From G965218495 sp965218495 (GTDB taxonomy: Bacteria > Bacteroidota > Rhodothermia > Rhodothermales > Bin80), in the NCBI GenBank assembly GCA_965218495.1, contig OZ244626.1:1178001-1242000 (forward strand): a DNA stretch of 64,000 bases, given 5' to 3'. The first letter of the stretch is position 1. The number at the start of each line of letters is the position of its first letter. The notes below the pieces were generated by a model, which saw nothing but the letters and a program-made list of their open reading frames with translations, did no database searches and was not told the origin of the DNA. A program made the position numbers and the translations under genes. Of the stretch, positions 1 through 9,136 are shown piece by piece.

Positions 1-82
1 CCGCGCGCGCTGGCTCCCCAGGACCCATCTCGCAGCCGTCGCGGATAAGGCAAGGACCATAAGGGTGCAAAGCCACGGGAAC

Positions 83-107
83 TTGTCGATGTTAATCGGT
101 ACTTTTG
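83..107 (+). promoter_or_regulatory. Candidate Bacteroidota-type promoter
   Basis: TTG at 83-85 followed by TACTTTTG at 100-107 resembles the Bacteroidota consensus (-33 TTTG, -7 TAnnTTTG), about 70 bases upstream of the LacI-type gene. The spacing is slightly short. Motif match only. Confidence 0.3.
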
Positions 108-177
108 TGAAGAGTCTGCGCCGCTGGCCGCACTCCCGCACAGCGAAGCATGCCTGAGGCGCTACTACAGACACCGT

Positions 178-1197
178 ATGTCCAGCAAGGTCAATATCGA
201 CGACATCGCGAAAGCCGCGTATGTGTCGCGGTCTGTAGTTTCTCGCGTGATAAACAATCGCCCCAACGTGAGCCCGCAGGCGCGCGCCAGGGTGAAAGAG
301 GTCATAAAGCGTTTCGGCTATGCGCCAAGCTCGGCGGCGCGCAGCCTGGCGATGGACAAGACGCACGAGATCTCCATTCTTGCGCCTCGGCTCAAGAATC
401 ACGTCTTCGCAAACGCGTTTTGGTCGCTCACCTTTCTGGGGCTCTCAGAAGCCTGCATCCGGCGCGGATACTTTGCCTCTCTCAACGTCATCTCCAGTGA
501 GCTGGACCAGTCGCTCAAGCATCGCATCCTAAAGGGGCACAGCATGGACGGCTATGTCCTTATTGGCTACGAGGTGGCCGCCGAGGCCGTTGATGTCGTA
601 CAGCAGATGGACAAGCCAATGGTCATCCTGGGTCATGATGTCGAAAACGCTCACCTGCCTTCAGTCGATGTGGACAACGTTGATGGCGCTTACAAAGCAA
701 CACGGTACCTCATTGAGCTCGGGCACAGGCGCATCGGACTGATCGCGGGCCGCATGGAGGCGCAAGAAGCCCGTGACCGCGTCAACGGATTCAACATGGC
801 GCTCCAGGATCATGAATTGGAAGCCGACAAGACGCTGATATATCCTGGAGAGTTTTCTCAGCGGGGCGGATACCGGTGCATGCAGCGCCTGCTCTTGCGG
901 CGACCCTCAGCTGTGCTTTGCACTTCTGATGCCCAAGCTATGGGCGCACTCTTGGCCATATACGAGTCAGGCCTGCGCGTACCCCAGGACATCTCCGTAG
1001 TTGGCTATGATGACCTGCCCTCGGCCCGGTTTACAATTCCGCCACTAACCACGATGCGCCAGCCTATATACAGCATGGGTAAGCACGCTTCCGACATGCT
1101 CATTGACCTGATTGAAGGCAAGCAGGAAGAGTCTACGCGGCATATGTTGCAACCCACTTTGATTGAGCGGGAGTCCTGCGGCGTCCCGCGTACTTAG
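178..1197 (+). CDS. LacI-family transcriptional regulator
   Basis: 339-residue LacI/GalR-type repressor. Residues ~4-50 form the classic LacI helix-turn-helix (IDDIAKAAYVSRSVVSRVIN, then the hinge segment FGYAPSSAARSL). Residues ~60-335 form the periplasmic-binding-protein-like effector domain, ending in the family signature SVVGYDDLPSARF...PLTTMRQP. The length is normal for the family. The ATG at 178 is chosen because the HTH begins four residues later. The neighbours are a decayed GH130 phosphorylase, a disaccharide epimerase and two transporters, so it probably controls this sugar locus in response to a manno- or gluco-disaccharide. The effector is inferred from context only. Confidence 0.93.
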   Translation: MSSKVNIDDIAKAAYVSRSVVSRVINNRPNVSPQARARVKEVIKRFGYAPSSAARSLAMDKTHEISILAPRLKNHVFANAFWSLTFLGLSEACIRRGYFASLNVISSELDQSLKHRILKGHSMDGYVLIGYEVAAEAVDVVQQMDKPMVILGHDVENAHLPSVDVDNVDGAYKATRYLIELGHRRIGLIAGRMEAQEARDRVNGFNMALQDHELEADKTLIYPGEFSQRGGYRCMQRLLLRRPSAVLCTSDAQAMGALLAIYESGLRVPQDISVVGYDDLPSARFTIPPLTTMRQPIYSMGKHASDMLIDLIEGKQEESTRHMLQPTLIERESCGVPRT

Positions 1198-2260
1198 TCG
1201 CGATTTGTGTGGGCTGCCATGCGACGCGAGAGCAGCCAGTCAGATTGTTCGATAAGGTCCACGTTGCTGCGTAGCAGTGCGCTGTTCTTCCGATCTGTGC
1301 TTAGAGTGGCTATCTGCCGTGTGTTGACGCCGTAGTCCATCATTTGGCTACCTGCCGCTGACACGACATGCATTCGCGAATCGGACGTCGCATAGTAGAT
1401 GAGCTGTGTGCCGTAGAGCCTCACCAGTGCGCCGTTGCAAGGCAGCATAGTGGACACGCCACCCACACGCTCGGAAGCCCAGGATAACTTCAAGCGCACA
1501 TCGGGGCAGCGGGGCTGCCACTGACGGATCCTCTACGCTGCGCAGGAAAGCCTAGGGAACGCGTACCGCAAACCCAGTGCTATGCATCGAATGCCGCATG
1601 CAATGTGCGGCCGGCCTTCAGGCGCATGCACCGCCAATGGCCCGAGGCCGTTCTTCAGGCCCTTGATTCCGTAGAACGTGGTTTGCTCCCATTTTTCTTA
1701 GTCGGCGGCAACCAGGATAGAAACCTGGCTCAGGCAGCTGCAACCGACGCCGCAGCCCTGGCCAGAGTCGTAAATGCTGCCCTGCGGATGCCCGTAGAAG
1801 AAAAACCGTCCGCCAACAAATTCGGGTCGCAGCACCTCATCTCAATGCCAATGGGACTTCGAGTTGGGCTTCGGCTGGCCTTGCCGCATACTCATGTCTT
1901 TGGTGCGCGCCAGTCCGCATCGGGCCACTGCGCCTTCCATGGTGCAATGCGCATAACCTCTGAGCCCGGCATAAGAGACGCCGAAAGCCTGCCGTCTTCA
2001 TGCTGAAGTAGGCGCCTTCCGTACAAGTGGGTCTCTTCGCTGTCGGCAGCGCGGGTGTCCAGGGGATGCTGCCAGAATCGGAAGCCATCCGCGCCGGAGG
2101 TGCTATTCTGCGCCGCAAGGAGGAAATTCCGATTTTCACAGCCCACGCGGCATGCCAAGCGCGCCGTGATGCCGGTAGAACATGGCCCCGAGATTCAAGC
2201 GTGAGTTTACACCAGACGCTCGTTCAGGGTAGGACAGCGACCTTCGCTAAGGGCAGTAAC
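1194..2260 (-). pseudogene. Decayed GH130 mannosylglucose phosphorylase
   Basis: No intact frame exists, but minus-strand fragments in several frames read in order like a GH130_1 phosphorylase (4-O-beta-mannosyl-glucose + phosphate to mannose-1-phosphate + glucose). From N to C: GADGFRFWQHPL..EETHLYGRRLLQHEDGRL (~2150-1990); ARTKDMS and LRPEFVGGRFFFYGHPQG..DSGQG (~1930-1740); TFYGIKGLKNGLGPLAVHAP then HIACGIRC..GLRYAF (~1680-1565); and a C-terminal block of about 101 codons, VGGVSTMLPCNGALVR..YYATSDSRMHV (1499-1194). The alignment is from memory of family motifs. Frameshifts and stops between blocks make it non-functional. It lies between the LacI gene and the 2-epimerase, as expected for a former mannobiose pathway, but runs opposite to them. 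Confidence 0.75.
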
Positions 2261-2554
2261 GCCACATAAGGGGAGTCTGTCAGCCAGTCAGCACAGTGGA
2301 CCTGTATCGAGTAAACAACCCCGCTATCCCATGTGTCTTCAGCGCAATTCCGGCGGGCTAGCGATGCTGTGTGTTCCTGCGCGAGGCTCTGGTGCTTTGC
2401 ACTGAAAGAGAGGGACACTGGACCAGCTGCCGTTGCCTGTAGGCCAATGGCTGCTGATCACTACCTTACGCGCGAGCTCTAGTGGTGCGCTGGGGCATTG
2501 CTGGCAGCGAATGACAGAGAATGCCATTCTATCGCCAAGCAAGTTTGGTGAGCC

Positions 2555-3823
2555 ATGGACACTTTAGAGGGCAGAGCGTTTGCTAACGTGCTGGAGGAAA
2601 CCTTGTTTGACAAGGTGCTGAATGCATGGTACCCCCGTGCGGTAGACCTGGAGTTCGGTGGCTATCTGACGGACTTCAACCACCGGTTCGAATCCGCCGG
2701 CCCGCAGCACAAGATGATAGTGACGCAGGCACGACACCTATGGACGCTGTCTACGGTGGCCCACCTCTATCCCGAAGAGCGCCAAGAATACCTGCCAATG
2801 GCGGCACACGGCCTGACGCAACTGACGAGGCATTGGGATCAGGCCAGCGGCGGATTCAGGGAGCTCTTGACGCGTTCAGGCGCACCTATCGGCGATAGCA
2901 TCAAGACCGCCTACGGCGCCGCGTTTGGGATATTTGGACTCGCGGCCTGCTATCAGCTGACCAGGAGCGAGTATGCGCTGCAAATGGCCCAAGAGGCATT
3001 TCATTGGCTGGAGGAGTGCAGTCATGACCCTGAAAACGAAGGCTACTTTCAGTTCGTCCGGCCAGGCGGGGCGCCGCTCCAGGAGGGGTACGGCAAGTTT
3101 CCACCCAAGGACCAGAATAGCAGTATCCACCTGCTAGAGGCATTCGTCGAGTTGTACAAGGTTTGGCCAGACTCGCTGGTGAGGCTCAGGATATCCGAAC
3201 TCTTACGACTCATTCGCGACACGATGACGGAGAAGGACCACTATCTGCGCCTATTCTTCACCCGAGACTGGACACCAGTATCCTACGCCCAAACCCGGGA
3301 CTATGAACTGGACCACGTCTCCTTCGGTCACGATGTCGAGACTGCCCACCTGCTCCTTGACGCCGACGGTATGCTGGGTAAATGCAGCGCTGCCACCAGG
3401 ACCATCGCACAGTCGATGGTTGATCACGCACTGGCTCATGGCTGGGACAACGAGCGGGGCGGATTCTACGAGCAAGGCTTCTACCGGGGTGAAGAATGCG
3501 CAATCATTTCTGATGCCAAAGTCTGGTGGGCGCAGTTTGAGGGGCTTTTCTCGCTAGTTCAGATGTCAGACCTGTTTCCTGAAAAGGGAAAATGGTACGC
3601 CGAGCGCCTTTGCCACCTCTGGATCTACATTAAGTCATACCTGGTGGATCCAACCTATGGCAGCTGCTATTGGGCCGGAATTGACACGCGACCTGAACAA
3701 GAAGTCATGCCCAAGGGTGAGCAGTGGAAAAGCCCCTACCATACCGTTCGCAGCCTTACCGGTGCAATCTCATGGATTACCAGACGGGAAATCGCAGGTC
3801 ATAGTCGTGATACATCAACATGA
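2555..3823 (+). CDS. Cellobiose/mannobiose 2-epimerase (AGE family)
   Basis: 422-residue cytoplasmic (alpha/alpha)6-barrel epimerase of the N-acylglucosamine/cellobiose 2-epimerase family, converting the reducing-end glucose of beta-1,4 disaccharides to mannose or the reverse. The three family catalytic histidines sit in recognisable motifs: KDQNSSIHLLEAF (His192), SFGHDVETAHLLL (His259) and WKSPYHTVRS (His396). W and R residues in QARHLWTLS (~58-66) also fit. The length matches characterised cellobiose 2-epimerases. The stop overlaps the next start by 4 bases (ATGA), so it is translationally coupled to the MFS porter. In Rhodothermus-type pathways the partner is a GH130 phosphorylase; here that gene is a pseudogene just upstream. 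Cellobiose versus mannobiose preference cannot be read from sequence. Confidence 0.92.
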   Translation: MDTLEGRAFANVLEETLFDKVLNAWYPRAVDLEFGGYLTDFNHRFESAGPQHKMIVTQARHLWTLSTVAHLYPEERQEYLPMAAHGLTQLTRHWDQASGGFRELLTRSGAPIGDSIKTAYGAAFGIFGLAACYQLTRSEYALQMAQEAFHWLEECSHDPENEGYFQFVRPGGAPLQEGYGKFPPKDQNSSIHLLEAFVELYKVWPDSLVRLRISELLRLIRDTMTEKDHYLRLFFTRDWTPVSYAQTRDYELDHVSFGHDVETAHLLLDADGMLGKCSAATRTIAQSMVDHALAHGWDNERGGFYEQGFYRGEECAIISDAKVWWAQFEGLFSLVQMSDLFPEKGKWYAERLCHLWIYIKSYLVDPTYGSCYWAGIDTRPEQEVMPKGEQWKSPYHTVRSLTGAISWITRREIAGHSRDTST

Positions 3824-5196
3824 ATCGCAGGCTGCTTTCCGCCTCCTTCGTAGCCGCATTGGGAGGCCTTCTCTTTGGATTTGATACCGCCGTGATTTCC
3901 GGTGCTGAGGGGACACTGCAGAGCCTCTTTGCTGCGGACTATGAGTACATGGCCAGAATCTTCAGCGGTGGACTGCTTGCTAACAGCACGTTTTGGCACG
4001 GATTCCTGGTCGCCAGCGCCCTCATCGGCACGATTGTCGGCGCCGTCATCTTTGCCAAGCCTGCTGATCGGCATGGCCGGCGGCTGGTGCTCATGTGGCT
4101 GGGACTGTTCTACCTGACAAGCGCGCTCGGCAGCGCACTGGCATGGGATGCGTGGTCCTTCATCATGTTTCGCTTCATCGGCGGATTGGCAGTTGGCGGG
4201 GCTTCCGTCGTTGCACCCATGTACGTCGCCGAAATCGCTCCCGCCAGGTTCAGAGGACGCCTGGTGGCGATGGTGCAGCTCAACATCGTCTTGGGCATCC
4301 TCCTGGCATACCTCTCAAACTACCTGATCGCAGGAATGGGTCTGGGCGCCGCAGAGTGGCGGTGGATGTTCGGCGTAGAGGCTGCGCCGGCACTGGCCTT
4401 CACGCTGCTGCTATTTACCAACCCGCTGAGCCCGCGCTGGCTGATCGCCAACGAGCGGCTTATCGAAGCCGTTCTAGTCCTTCGTGCCGTAGGCACCGAC
4501 GGCACTGGCATCGTGCAGGAAGTCAAGGCGATTCAGCTATCGCTGACCCGTGCCAAGAAGAGCTTGGGCGAACGTTTCTTTCAGCACAAGTACCGCAAAC
4601 CCATCCTGCTCGCTTTCGCGATCGCTGCCTTCAACCAGCTCTCCGGCATTAACGCGCTCATATACTACACGCGGCGCATATTCGAGATGGCCGGTGCAGA
4701 GGGCACCTCTGCGCTGTGGCAGTCCATCATCATCGGGGGCACAAACTTGGCGATGACCATCCTCGCGCTGGCAGTAATCGACCACTTTGGGCGGAAAAAG
4801 CTGATGCTGGCCGGATCGATTGGCTACATCGTCTCGCTGGGGGCGACCGCCTTTGCCTTCTATACGAATGCCACAGGTCCAATCATCCTGATGAGCCTGG
4901 TGGTGTTTATCGCCTCCCATGCCTTTGGGCAGGGCGCAGTGATCTGGGTCTTCATCGGAGAGATATTCCCGAATGCGCTACGCGCGAGAGGGCAGGCACT
5001 TGGCAGCTTCGTACACTGGATCATGGCAGCGGTGATTTCACTAACCTTCCCGCTCATCGCCGAGGTTTCGGGAGCGCACATTTTTGCATTCTATGCCGTA
5101 TGCATGGTGGGCCAGCTGATTTGGGTTATAACCGTCATGCCCGAAACCAAAGGCATCCCGCTCGAAGAGATCGAAAACAAACTAGGCATCACCTAA
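3820..5196 (+). CDS. MFS sugar:proton symporter (sugar porter family)
   Basis: 458-residue inner-membrane transporter with the 12-helix major-facilitator pattern. Sugar-porter signatures are visible: GGLLFGFDTAVISGA in helix 1, DRHGRR in the 2-3 loop, APARFRGRLVAMVQL in the middle, SPRWL after helix 6, NQLSGINALIYYTRRIF in helix 7, and a C-terminal PETKGIPLEEIE. These resemble XylE/GalP/AraE-type proton symporters. It starts inside the stop of the epimerase gene (ATGA overlap), so the imported substrate is probably a sugar feeding that enzyme or its product. The specific sugar is not determinable. Confidence 0.92.
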   Translation: MNRRLLSASFVAALGGLLFGFDTAVISGAEGTLQSLFAADYEYMARIFSGGLLANSTFWHGFLVASALIGTIVGAVIFAKPADRHGRRLVLMWLGLFYLTSALGSALAWDAWSFIMFRFIGGLAVGGASVVAPMYVAEIAPARFRGRLVAMVQLNIVLGILLAYLSNYLIAGMGLGAAEWRWMFGVEAAPALAFTLLLFTNPLSPRWLIANERLIEAVLVLRAVGTDGTGIVQEVKAIQLSLTRAKKSLGERFFQHKYRKPILLAFAIAAFNQLSGINALIYYTRRIFEMAGAEGTSALWQSIIIGGTNLAMTILALAVIDHFGRKKLMLAGSIGYIVSLGATAFAFYTNATGPIILMSLVVFIASHAFGQGAVIWVFIGEIFPNALRARGQALGSFVHWIMAAVISLTFPLIAEVSGAHIFAFYAVCMVGQLIWVITVMPETKGIPLEEIENKLGIT

Positions 5197-5238
5197 AACC
5201 CGCCTGCCTAGCATAGTCCAAACCCCCACGTCGCGTCT

Positions 5239-6786
5239 ATGCTTACTGCGCTAGACTACGTCATCCTGGCCGCCTACCTGGTCGGCGTCGCCGCCTTTGG
5301 CATCCTGGTAGGTGGGCGCCAGAAGAACACCACGGATTATTTCCTGGGAGGACGCAACCTGCCATGGTGGGCGGTATGCTTTTCGGTGGTGGCGACCGAA
5401 ACCAGCACCCTCACCGTCATCGGCGTACCCGCCGTGGCATACGGCGGGTCAATGACGTTTCTGCAGATTACGGCAGGGTACCTCATCGGCCGCGTGGTAG
5501 TAGCGTTCTATTTCCTGCCGCGGTACTACCAGGGCAGCCTGGTGACGGCCTATGCCTTCCTGGGTGAGCGCTACGGGGATGGCATGCGACTTACCGCGTC
5601 AGCAGCCTTCTTGGTGACGCGACTATTGGCAGATGGCGTGCGGCTCTTTGCCACTGCGATTCCGCTCAAGGTCGTCGCCGATGCCGCAGGCTTTTCGGTG
5701 TCGTATCTGGAAATCATCGCGGTGCTTGGCCTGGCTACTGTGATCTATACGCTAATCGGAGGCATCAAGGCCGTGGTGTGGATGGACGTGGTGCAGATGG
5801 CCCTGTATATCGGAGGCGGCCTCATCGCGCTGGTGCTGCTGCTTGATGCGATGCCGGATGGCTGGTGGCAAGCTGCGTCAGATGCTGGCAAGACGAAGAC
5901 GCTTTACGTGGGGGTAGGGGAGTCTTTTTCGTCTTGGTTCACACAGCCGTACGTACTGCTGACCGCCGTGGTCGGAGGCGCGATATTCTCCATGGCATCG
6001 CACGGCACGGACCAGCTCATCGTTCAGCGCTTGCTCGCGTGCCGTGTGGCATCGGATGGCCAAAAGGCCCTGATTGGGAGCGCCTTTATCGTAATGGTCC
6101 AGTTTGCGCTTTTTCTGTTGATCGGGCTATTGCTGTGGACATACTACCAAGGCCAAGCCCCTGCCGCTATGGGAATGTCGCGAGCAGACGAGGTCTTCCC
6201 CCGATACATCATCGAGGGCTTACCCCCGGGCCTGTCCGGGCTGCTTTTGGCCGGCATCATTGCTGCGGCCATGAGTACGCTGTCCTCATCGCTCAACTCC
6301 CTTGCCTCTTCGTCAATGCTGGACATCTACCAGCGCTTTCGCAAGAAGGCAGCCCCAGAGCGGCAGGCTCTGCGCATTGCGCGCCTGCTCACGCTATTCT
6401 GGGGCCTGCTGTTCATCGCTTTTGCAAGCCTCTTTGAAAACACCCAGAATCCCGTGGTGGAGCTTGGCCTTGCCATCGCCTCCTTTACCTATGGCGGGCT
6501 CCTCGGGGTGTTCCTACTTGGCCTTTTCGCCAAGTGGACTGTGCAGACCGATGCGGTAGTCGCCTTCTTGCTTTCGATAGTGTTGATGGTGGTGGTTATC
6601 TTTGGGCTGTGGTACAGCCCATCGGAAGGCTGGCTGTTCCATTTTGCGCCTGGAAACGACGTGGTTGCCGCGCGAGGACTCAGGGCTGTCGGATGGCCTT
6701 GGTATACGGCGATTGGAAGCCTGATCACGGTGGGGGGCGGGTCGCTTCTGGGCCTTCGCCATAGGCTATCGCTACACACTTCTTGA
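5239..6786 (+). CDS. Sodium:solute symporter (SSS family)
   Basis: 515-residue inner-membrane protein of the SSS family with about 13 predicted membrane segments. Family marks are the N-terminal TTDYFLGGRNLPWWAV motif, ATETSTLTVIGVPAV, and the signature stretch around GLSGLLLAGIIAAAMSTLSS (~340-365) followed by NSLASSSMLDIY. Members carry sugars, sialic acid, inositol or organic acids with Na+. It starts 42 bases after the MFS porter, in the same direction, so the locus has two candidate carbohydrate importers. The substrate is inferred from context only. Its stop overlaps the beginning of the PgpH-like frame. Confidence 0.9.
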   Translation: MLTALDYVILAAYLVGVAAFGILVGGRQKNTTDYFLGGRNLPWWAVCFSVVATETSTLTVIGVPAVAYGGSMTFLQITAGYLIGRVVVAFYFLPRYYQGSLVTAYAFLGERYGDGMRLTASAAFLVTRLLADGVRLFATAIPLKVVADAAGFSVSYLEIIAVLGLATVIYTLIGGIKAVVWMDVVQMALYIGGGLIALVLLLDAMPDGWWQAASDAGKTKTLYVGVGESFSSWFTQPYVLLTAVVGGAIFSMASHGTDQLIVQRLLACRVASDGQKALIGSAFIVMVQFALFLLIGLLLWTYYQGQAPAAMGMSRADEVFPRYIIEGLPPGLSGLLLAGIIAAAMSTLSSSLNSLASSSMLDIYQRFRKKAAPERQALRIARLLTLFWGLLFIAFASLFENTQNPVVELGLAIASFTYGGLLGVFLLGLFAKWTVQTDAVVAFLLSIVLMVVVIFGLWYSPSEGWLFHFAPGNDVVAARGLRAVGWPWYTAIGSLITVGGGSLLGLRHRLSLHTS

Positions 6787-9122
6787 ATATGTCAATCAGA
6801 AAAAGACGTAGGGGAGTGGCTACGGCGCGCTTTATTCAGCGGCGGCTACCTGCTGCAAGACAGGCCATCTTTACACGGGGCTTTGTGGCCAAGGCCTCAA
6901 TGCTGGCGGCGCTCACGGTGGTCGGCGCGTTGGCCTTCCATTCCGGCTCGCTGCCATTGGCGTTGATGCAGGTGGGTGATACCTGGATTGGCGAAACGCT
7001 GGTAGCAGTCGAAGAGTTTGCCATCGACAAAACCGCGGATTCCCTGGCGGCTGACCGGGCGCGTGCCCGTCGTAGAACCGAGCCTGTCTTCGTCAAGACG
7101 CCCGATGCCGCCGAGCGAATCGTGGCAAATCTTGATACGCTCCAGGCTCAGATGGACGCCATCATGCTGGCGTACCGAGGTTACCGCATGAACATCCAGC
7201 GTGCCCGTCTGGCCAGTGACTCCGTGGCAGATGTGGACTATTGGGCGCTGGCAGATGCGGACAGCAGCCGGTACGTGGAAAAACGGCAACGCGCTCGGGT
7301 ATTCCTGTCTGACGAGCAGTGGCGGATACTGGGAAATGACTTTGTGTCGCGCGACCCCGATATGCCGGACAGGTCCAGGATAGTGGTTCCGGGACCTGCC
7401 ATCTATCAGCACGCGCTGGATCGCCTATGGACATACGCCACCGCATTCGCCCGCACAGAAGTCCTCGACATCCCCACCGACAGCATCTATACGGACCACC
7501 TCAAAGTCCGGAACACCGATGCAAGCACGTTTGAAAGGATTGCCAAGAGCTCCGTCTTTGATCAAAGGCACATCTACCAAAACGTGGAGGCGGATCTTGC
7601 CCCTTACTTTGCTGACAACCCGCCCGCAAACGTGGCTGCGGCGCTTGTCAACGCCGTCTTTGTTGCATCGCTCCAATTTGACGTAGGTGCAACGGACCGC
7701 GCCCGCGATCAGGCAGAACTTGCAGTCTCTCCAACCCGGGGCATGATTGCTGAAGACGAGATCGTCGTCCGAAACGGTGAGGTTGTCACCCCCGAAATCA
7801 AACAGCGCCTGGAGTCCCTGGAGCACAAGCGCGCAGAGGGAACGGGACCGAAGTTACATGAGCCGAAGTCACTCGGCAAAGTCCTTTTAGCATTTTGCAC
7901 GTTCGGCATCTTCTTTGCCTACCTATTCGTGGCTCGACGGCACATCTTTATCAAGAACAGGAAGATGCTGCTGATTGCGCTGCTTTGTGCAGCCATCATC
8001 GGCCTCTTTGCCGTGGCTGTGCGCAGGGATGTGACATTCATGTACGCAGTACCTACGCTGGTAGTGTCCGTGGTGCTTACTGTGGTGTTTGATTCGCGGA
8101 TTGGCCTGATCGGGACCATTTGTCTCGCCCTCTTAGGTGGACTGATATCGGGAGCTGAATACGCATTCGAATTTACCTTTGCAACCGTCGTTGCCGGTGC
8201 ACTGGCAGTATTTGCGGTGAGTGGGGCCCGCAACCGTGCCAAGTTTTTTGTGAGTGCCGGTTCGGCGCTTGCAGGATACGTGCTCGTTTTCACCGGGCAC
8301 TGGCTCCTTGAAGCGGAGGGCAGACAGTTCATTAACCATGTGCTGATGGCAGGCATCAACTGCTTTTTGCTCATCACCGCGTATCCGCTGCTGTGGGTTT
8401 TTGAGCGGACCTTTAACTTGTCCTCCGAGTTGCGGCTGGTTGAGCTGAGCGACTACAACCAACCGCTACTCAGGCAGCTCCAGCAGGCCGCCGCTGGAAC
8501 CTTTAGTCATTCGATGCAGGTTGCCAATCTCGCAGAAGCCGCGGCCGAGGCTATCGGTGCCAAGGCACTCCTCACCAGGGTTGGTGCACTGTACCACGAT
8601 GTAGGCAAGCTGGTTAGTCCAGAGTACTTTGTAGAGAATCAGCGCTCGGGACTAAATCCGCATTCCGAGCTCAGCGCACTGGAAAGCACGGAAATCATCA
8701 AGAGCCACGTGACCTACGGGCAGACCCTGGCCGAGGAACACGGCCTGCCTGGCAACGTCCTGGACTTTATTCCGATGCACCATGGAACGACGCGCATCGA
8801 GTACTTCTATCACAAGGCGCGCAAAGCAGACAGCGAGGTCGATGAGGCGGACTACAGGTATCCAGGCCCGCGCCCTCAGTCGAAAGAGACCGGAATCCTC
8901 ATGCTTTCCGACGGCGTCGAAGCCGCGTGCAAGAGCATAACAGAGCCAAGCCTTAAGAAACTCGAAGAGCGCATTGATGCGATCTTTGAGGCGCGCATCA
9001 ACGATGGCCAGTTGGACGACTCGCTGCTCACCTTCAGGGACCTAAAGATGATCAAGCAGACCTTCATTGAGCAGCTGTCTGCGATCCACCACGTGCGCGT
9101 GAAGTACCCCGGCCAAAACTAG
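6783..9122 (+). CDS. 7TM HD-domain cyclic-di-AMP phosphodiesterase, PgpH-like
   Basis: 779-residue membrane protein with the PgpH/YqfF architecture: one N-terminal helix (~38-58), a large extracytoplasmic 7TMR-HDED-type region (~60-350), a block of about seven membrane helices (~360-543), then a cytoplasmic HD hydrolase domain. The HD motif is LYHDVGKL (~603-610), with further metal/active-site histidines in NPHSELSALES and PMHHGTTRIEYF. Homologues hydrolyse c-di-AMP. The TTG at 6783 overlaps the symporter stop; an ATG two codons later (6789) is an equally likely start. It is probably only incidentally downstream of the sugar genes. Confidence 0.9.
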   Translation: MNMSIRKRRRGVATARFIQRRLPAARQAIFTRGFVAKASMLAALTVVGALAFHSGSLPLALMQVGDTWIGETLVAVEEFAIDKTADSLAADRARARRRTEPVFVKTPDAAERIVANLDTLQAQMDAIMLAYRGYRMNIQRARLASDSVADVDYWALADADSSRYVEKRQRARVFLSDEQWRILGNDFVSRDPDMPDRSRIVVPGPAIYQHALDRLWTYATAFARTEVLDIPTDSIYTDHLKVRNTDASTFERIAKSSVFDQRHIYQNVEADLAPYFADNPPANVAAALVNAVFVASLQFDVGATDRARDQAELAVSPTRGMIAEDEIVVRNGEVVTPEIKQRLESLEHKRAEGTGPKLHEPKSLGKVLLAFCTFGIFFAYLFVARRHIFIKNRKMLLIALLCAAIIGLFAVAVRRDVTFMYAVPTLVVSVVLTVVFDSRIGLIGTICLALLGGLISGAEYAFEFTFATVVAGALAVFAVSGARNRAKFFVSAGSALAGYVLVFTGHWLLEAEGRQFINHVLMAGINCFLLITAYPLLWVFERTFNLSSELRLVELSDYNQPLLRQLQQAAAGTFSHSMQVANLAEAAAEAIGAKALLTRVGALYHDVGKLVSPEYFVENQRSGLNPHSELSALESTEIIKSHVTYGQTLAEEHGLPGNVLDFIPMHHGTTRIEYFYHKARKADSEVDEADYRYPGPRPQSKETGILMLSDGVEAACKSITEPSLKKLEERIDAIFEARINDGQLDDSLLTFRDLKMIKQTFIEQLSAIHHVRVKYPGQN

Positions 9123-9136
9123 GCTCTCTGGCCTTC

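Noticed and set aside
1605..2269. Plus-strand small frames between the LacI and epimerase genes
   Set aside because: The minus strand there reads as ordered GH130 fragments, so the plus-strand frames are shadows of the pseudogene.
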